Shown piece after piece: positions 60,767 through 64,000 of a stretch of DNA of 64,000 nucleotides. The translations under genes and the position numbers were made by a program. The stretch's first letter is position 1. Each line of letters begins with the position of its first letter. The stretch comes from Bartonella sp. M0283 (GTDB lineage: Bacteria; Pseudomonadota; Alphaproteobacteria; Rhizobiales; Rhizobiaceae). Location of the stretch: assembly GCF_016100455.1 (NCBI RefSeq), contig NZ_JACFSK010000001.1:930001-994000 (forward strand), read 5' to 3'. A model generated the notes under the pieces. The model made no database searches. It was not told the origin of the DNA and saw only the letters and a list, made by a program, of their open reading frames with translations.

Positions 60767-61132
60767 TCATCCGAGAAATCGCTTGACCATAGCCATGAAA
60801 TTAACAACCGATATCGGCTTTGACATATAATCTTCGCAGCCACTTGCTCTTATTCTTTCTTCATCACCTTTCATGGCAAAAGCGGTAACTGCAACAACCG
60901 GAATCGATTTTAATTCATCGTCTGCTTTCAATTGTTTTATAACATCAATTCCGGAAACCTCCGGTAATTGGATATCCATTAAAATGAGACCGGGTTTGCT
61001 TTGCCGCGCCAAATCCAACGCTGCTAAACCGCTACGCGTTTCTACTGTTTCATAGCCGCTCGCTTCGACGAGATCGCGGAACAATTTCATATTAAGTTCA
61101 TTATCTTCCACGATCATAACTTTTTTTGTCAT
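60767..61132 (-). CDS. divK: Response regulator DivK (single receiver domain)
   Basis: A 121-residue stand-alone receiver domain. The acidic pocket is VEDNELN, the phosphorylation site is D53 in [14 protein letters not shown]83 is in VVAVTAFAM and K105 in YMSKPIS. DivK is an essential cell-cycle switch in Caulobacter and relatives, acting on DivJ, PleC and DivL. The ATG at 61132 has GGAG eight bases upstream; longer frames have no support. It is divergent from the DUF3572 gene. No pleD follows it, although the two form an operon in Caulobacter. Confidence 0.92.
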   Translation of the reverse strand: MTKKVMIVEDNELNMKLFRDLVEASGYETVETRSGLAALDLARQSKPGLILMDIQLPEVSGIDVIKQLKADDELKSIPVVAVTAFAMKGDEERIRASGCEDYMSKPISVVNFMAMVKRFLG

Positions 61133-61206
61133 TATATAATCTCCGCTCTTCCAGCTTTGCGCTTTGGAGAGTAAACTCGCTGTAGTTACTACTTGGCTAA
61201 AATGAT

Positions 61207-61500
61207 ATGAAAAAACAAATAACAAATCGCGAAGAAGCTGAAGAATTGGCTGTGGCAGCGCTGTTATTCATTGCAAACGATGCCGAACTTATGCCACGGT
61301 TTTTAAATATCACAGGTATAAATGCTTCCGATATTCGCCAAGCCGCCTCAACCAAGGGGTTTCTAGCCGGTGTTTTGCAATTCATAATGGCTCATGAACC
61401 AACACTTATAGCCTTTTCAACCGAATCTGGCTATCCCCCGCAATCGGTTGGTGAAGCAATCAACTTTCTTCCTGGTGGAGAACAACCTATATGGCTCTGA
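61207..61500 (+). CDS. DUF3572 family protein
   Basis: A 97-residue protein that I recognise as the DUF3572 family, common in Rhizobiales and next to divK and dinB. It is helical, with the recognisable [20 protein letters not shown] and [15 protein letters not shown] segments. No function is known. The last codons overlap the dinB start. Confidence 0.85.
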   Translation: MKKQITNREEAEELAVAALLFIANDAELMPRFLNITGINASDIRQAASTKGFLAGVLQFIMAHEPTLIAFSTESGYPPQSVGEAINFLPGGEQPIWL

Positions 61501-62813
61501 CCCCGTTTAACCAACCTGAATTTGGTTTTTGTCGGGATTGTTTATCCATTCAACATAAGTTCAATAAACGCTGCGAAAAATGTGGTTCGCCGCGCCTTAT
61601 CCGCCATCCGGAACTTTATTCTCTCACATTGGCCCATATTGATTGTGACGCCTTTTACGCCTCCGTTGAAAAGCGCGACCATCCGGAGCTGCGCAATAAA
61701 CCGGTTATCGTCGGAGGTAGCAAACGTGGAGTTGTTTCCACAGCCTGCTATATTGCACGGATTTCGGGGGTACACTCGGCAATGCCGATGTTCAAGGCAC
61801 TGGAACTGTGCCCCGATGCGATAGTTATTCCCCCCGATATTACAAAATATGCCCGCATAGGGCGGGAAATCCGTCAGCTCATGTTCGAACTGACGCCGCT
61901 TGTCGAGCCAATTTCGATTGACGAGGCGTTTCTGGACATGCGCGGTACTGACAAACTCCATAAGGCGCCGGCCTCATATACACTCGCACGTTTTGCAAAA
62001 CGTATCGAGCAAGAAATCGGTGTTACTGTCTCGATCGGTTTGTCGTATTGCAAGTTTCTGGCAAAAATTGCGTCCGATCTTGATAAACCGCGTGGCTTTT
62101 CGATCATCGGCGAACATGAAGCACTCGCATTTCTTGCAAAACAACCTGTAACAAAAATATGGGGTGTCGGTTCCGCTTTAGCGCAAAAATTATCCCATGA
62201 CGGAATTACTACAGTGGGTGAACTTCAACAGCTGGATGAAGCATTACTCATCAAACGGTATGGACAAATGGGCCAGCGCCTTTATCGGTTGTCGCGCGGG
62301 CAAGATAATCGGCCGGTTCAACCTGAACGAGAAATGAAGAGCATATCTTCTGAAACGACCTTCATGAGTGATTTATCAAATGCGGAAGACTTGATACCGG
62401 TTTTACGAATGTTGTCTGAAAAAGTTTCAGCACGACTGAAGACAAGTGAAATTGCCGGGCAAACTGTTGTTTTGAAGTTAAAGACCAAAGATTTCAAAAC
62501 GCGAACCCGTAACCAGAGCCTTGATGACCCGACACAGACTGCTGACCGAATTTTTCGCGTAGGGCTAAGATTATTGCAAAAGGAACTTGATGGAACAAAA
62601 TTCCGGCTACTCGGAATAGGTGTCCAGCAATTATCGAAAGCCTCTCATTTATATGATAATGATCTTCTCGACCCATTTCAGCACAAAAGGGCGGTTGCTG
62701 AAACTGCTATGGATAAACTCCGTGCCAAATTCGGAAATAAATCAATCGAAACCGGCTACACATTCGGAAAAAATATTTCCTTGCACAAAACACTGGATGA
62801 CAAATCCCGATAA
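61491..62813 (+). CDS. dinB: DNA polymerase IV (Y family)
   Basis: Translesion polymerase of 440 residues. An N-terminal cysteine set (FCRDC and RCEKCGSP) looks like a small zinc ribbon, an addition typical of rhizobial DinB. The catalytic core follows: [19 protein letters not shown], the [18 protein letters not shown] finger region, and [10 protein letters not shown] with the second acidic pair. The little-finger domain occupies the last third. It overlaps the DUF3572 gene by ten bases. Confidence 0.95.
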   Translation: MALTPFNQPEFGFCRDCLSIQHKFNKRCEKCGSPRLIRHPELYSLTLAHIDCDAFYASVEKRDHPELRNKPVIVGGSKRGVVSTACYIARISGVHSAMPMFKALELCPDAIVIPPDITKYARIGREIRQLMFELTPLVEPISIDEAFLDMRGTDKLHKAPASYTLARFAKRIEQEIGVTVSIGLSYCKFLAKIASDLDKPRGFSIIGEHEALAFLAKQPVTKIWGVGSALAQKLSHDGITTVGELQQLDEALLIKRYGQMGQRLYRLSRGQDNRPVQPEREMKSISSETTFMSDLSNAEDLIPVLRMLSEKVSARLKTSEIAGQTVVLKLKTKDFKTRTRNQSLDDPTQTADRIFRVGLRLLQKELDGTKFRLLGIGVQQLSKASHLYDNDLLDPFQHKRAVAETAMDKLRAKFGNKSIETGYTFGKNISLHKTLDDKSR

Positions 62814-63130
62814 AGCAGAAAATCGTTATTTTCCGAATGATAAAAAGGTTCGCAAATTTCGCTCGAAAAGAAAAGCCATGTCGGTTTTACCTGTTAAAAC
62901 TCTGTCTTTTTCACACGTTTAGACTTAATGCTTAATTCGCATATCTATATCCAAACAATATAGCCTGAAGAATGTCGGCTTTATTGAATTTTTGATTATA
63001 AAGAGCCCTCTTCTTCCGGCTTCAACTCTGGAAGAACAACCCTATTTTCAATCACATGTCCGAAATTGAATATGTCTAAAAAATTCAATATATTCTCATC
63101 GGGCAACAATTATAATCAAGACAAAAGTGG
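62814..63130. other. Intergenic region between dinB and the suf cluster end
   Basis: A 317-base gap between convergent genes. TCTTCC (about 63012) and GGAAGA (about 63030) could pair as a hairpin near the suf side. No gene, and in particular no sufA-like gene, is present. Confidence 0.45.
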
Positions 63131-63535
63131 TTAATACCAGCCAAGAGCAATCTGGGCTTCTTCAGACATTCTATCCGGCGTCCAAGGTGGATCAAATGTC
63201 ATATTGACCTCGACATGCGAAACGCCCTCTACCGCACCGACGGCATTTTCTACCCAGCTCGGCATATCACCTGCGACTGGACATCCCGGAGCAGTCAAAG
63301 TCATATCGATTTTTACAGTGCGATCGTCTTCGATATCGATTTTGTAGACCAGACCCAGCTCGTAAATATCGGCGGGAATTTCAGGGTCGAAGACTGTTTT
63401 TAAAGCATTGATGATATCGTCCGTCATGCGATCAAGTTCGGCAGGAGGAATCGTTGAAGTGTTTGCTGCAACAACATGATCGCTCCAATCACCTACCGGC
63501 TCGGCAGTATGAATTTTGTTGTCGGAATCACTCAT
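63131..63535 (-). CDS. SUF system Fe-S assembly protein, DUF59/MIP18 family (SufT-like)
   Basis: A 134-residue protein of the DUF59 family, which supports maturation of Fe-S proteins. The core TVFDPEIPADIYELGLVYKI, the metal-related cysteine in LTAPGCPVAGDMP and the ending TFDPPWTPDRMSEEA are standard. I use the ATG at 63535, which overlaps the last eight bases of sufS; the frame to 63661 lies antisense to nothing useful and inside sufS. It probably works with the SUF scaffold encoded beyond the right edge. Confidence 0.9.
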   Translation of the reverse strand: MSDSDNKIHTAEPVGDWSDHVVAANTSTIPPAELDRMTDDIINALKTVFDPEIPADIYELGLVYKIDIEDDRTVKIDMTLTAPGCPVAGDMPSWVENAVGAVEGVSHVEVNMTFDPPWTPDRMSEEAQIALGWY

Positions 63536-64000
63536 TAAAAAACCTCCTTGCCTTTTCCAACGCTTCGGCAAGCTGATCGACATCATCGCGATCATTATAC
63601 ATTGCAAAAGATGCACGACAGGTCGATGTGACATGAAAGCGATTAAGGAGCGGTTGGGCACAATGGGTTCCAGCTCTCACGGCTACTCCCTGACGGTCAA
63701 TATACATTGAGACATCGTGGGGATGAATTCCTTCGAGTTGGAACGAGATAATGCCACCCTTATCAGGAGCACGCCCGAAAATACGCAACGAATTGATCGC
63801 CCCGAGCCGTTCATGAGCATAGGCCGTCAGTGCTTTCTCGTGTGCCTCGAGAGCTTTACGATCTTTCGACATAATATATTCGAGAGCAACCCCCAATCCG
63901 ATAGCTTGCACAATCGGCGGAGTTCCTGCTTCAAAGCGATGAGGCGGTTCATTGTAAGTGATCTTGTCAACGCTCACGTCTTCAATCATCTCGCCGCCGC
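63528..64000 (-). CDS. sufS: Cysteine desulfurase SufS (C-terminal part; gene continues past the window)
   Basis: C-terminal 157 or so residues of the PLP enzyme that supplies sulfur for Fe-S clusters. It enters the window at a GGEM motif and continues with PPHRFEAGTPPIVQAIGLG, the catalytic cysteine loop RAGTHCAQPLL, and CRASFAMYNDRDDVDQL. The short RAGTHCAQP loop marks group II (SufS type) enzymes. The N-terminus and PLP lysine lie outside. Confidence 0.93.
   Translation of the reverse strand, partial: GGEMIEDVSVDKITYNEPPHRFEAGTPPIVQAIGLGVALEYIMSKDRKALEAHEKALTAYAHERLGAINSLRIFGRAPDKGGIISFQLEGIHPHDVSMYIDRQGVAVRAGTHCAQPLLNRFHVTSTCRASFAMYNDRDDVDQLAEALEKARRFFNE

Overview
The window reads as a chromosomal segment of an alphaproteobacterium of the order Hyphomicrobiales (Rhizobiales), most likely Bartonellaceae. 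The grounds are a moderately AT-rich composition, an IalB-family (invasion-associated locus B) secreted protein, a short prolyl-tRNA synthetase without an editing insert, the sdhE-mfd pair, divK beside a DUF3572 gene and dinB, and a complete nuoA-N operon running into birA and RNase J. The genus is inferred from these traits; no database comparison was possible. No phage, transposase, CRISPR array or rRNA gene was seen.

Layout. Positions 1-3776 (minus strand) hold an iron/siderophore ABC importer (ATPase, two permeases and a binding protein cut by the left edge). Positions 4379-11675 (minus) hold a housekeeping run: rlpA, a dacA-like gene, tmk, holB, metG, tatD and a metallo-beta-lactamase-fold hydrolase. 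A tRNA-Lys with a good promoter, gpt, an 11.5-copy octanucleotide repeat and the ialB-family gene follow. Then come a YejA-like binding protein and a DsbA-family gene (plus), sdhE-mfd (minus), azlCD (plus), and proS-lolC-lolD (minus). Positions 25956-43086 are one minus-strand block encoding all 14 subunits of respiratory complex I (nuoA to nuoN), then birA and RNase J, many joined by overlapping or nearly touching start and stop codons. Divergent tRNA-Asp and tRNA-Val genes mark the upstream end.

Positions 45105-47238 carry lemA and two TPM-domain genes. Positions 47647-52245 carry lipB and a cell-envelope sugar module: a GtrII-like glycosyltransferase and a GtrA flippase on the plus strand, facing a GtrB-like lipid-phosphate glycosyltransferase coupled to a YdjC/ChbG deacetylase on the minus strand. 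Then follow parE, recJ, an O-acetylhomoserine sulfhydrylase gene, a 1.45-kb gene-free stretch, rplM-rpsI, divK, a DUF3572 gene, dinB, and the end of a suf cluster (DUF59 protein and sufS, cut by the right edge).

The points most worth a second look are the Gtr/YdjC module, which resembles the Und-P-aminosugar route for lipid A decoration; the DacA-like protein, which keeps SxxK but has lost the SxN serine and the KTG triad; the octanucleotide microsatellite; and a hairpin that would cover the ribosome-binding site of the iron-transport ATPase.
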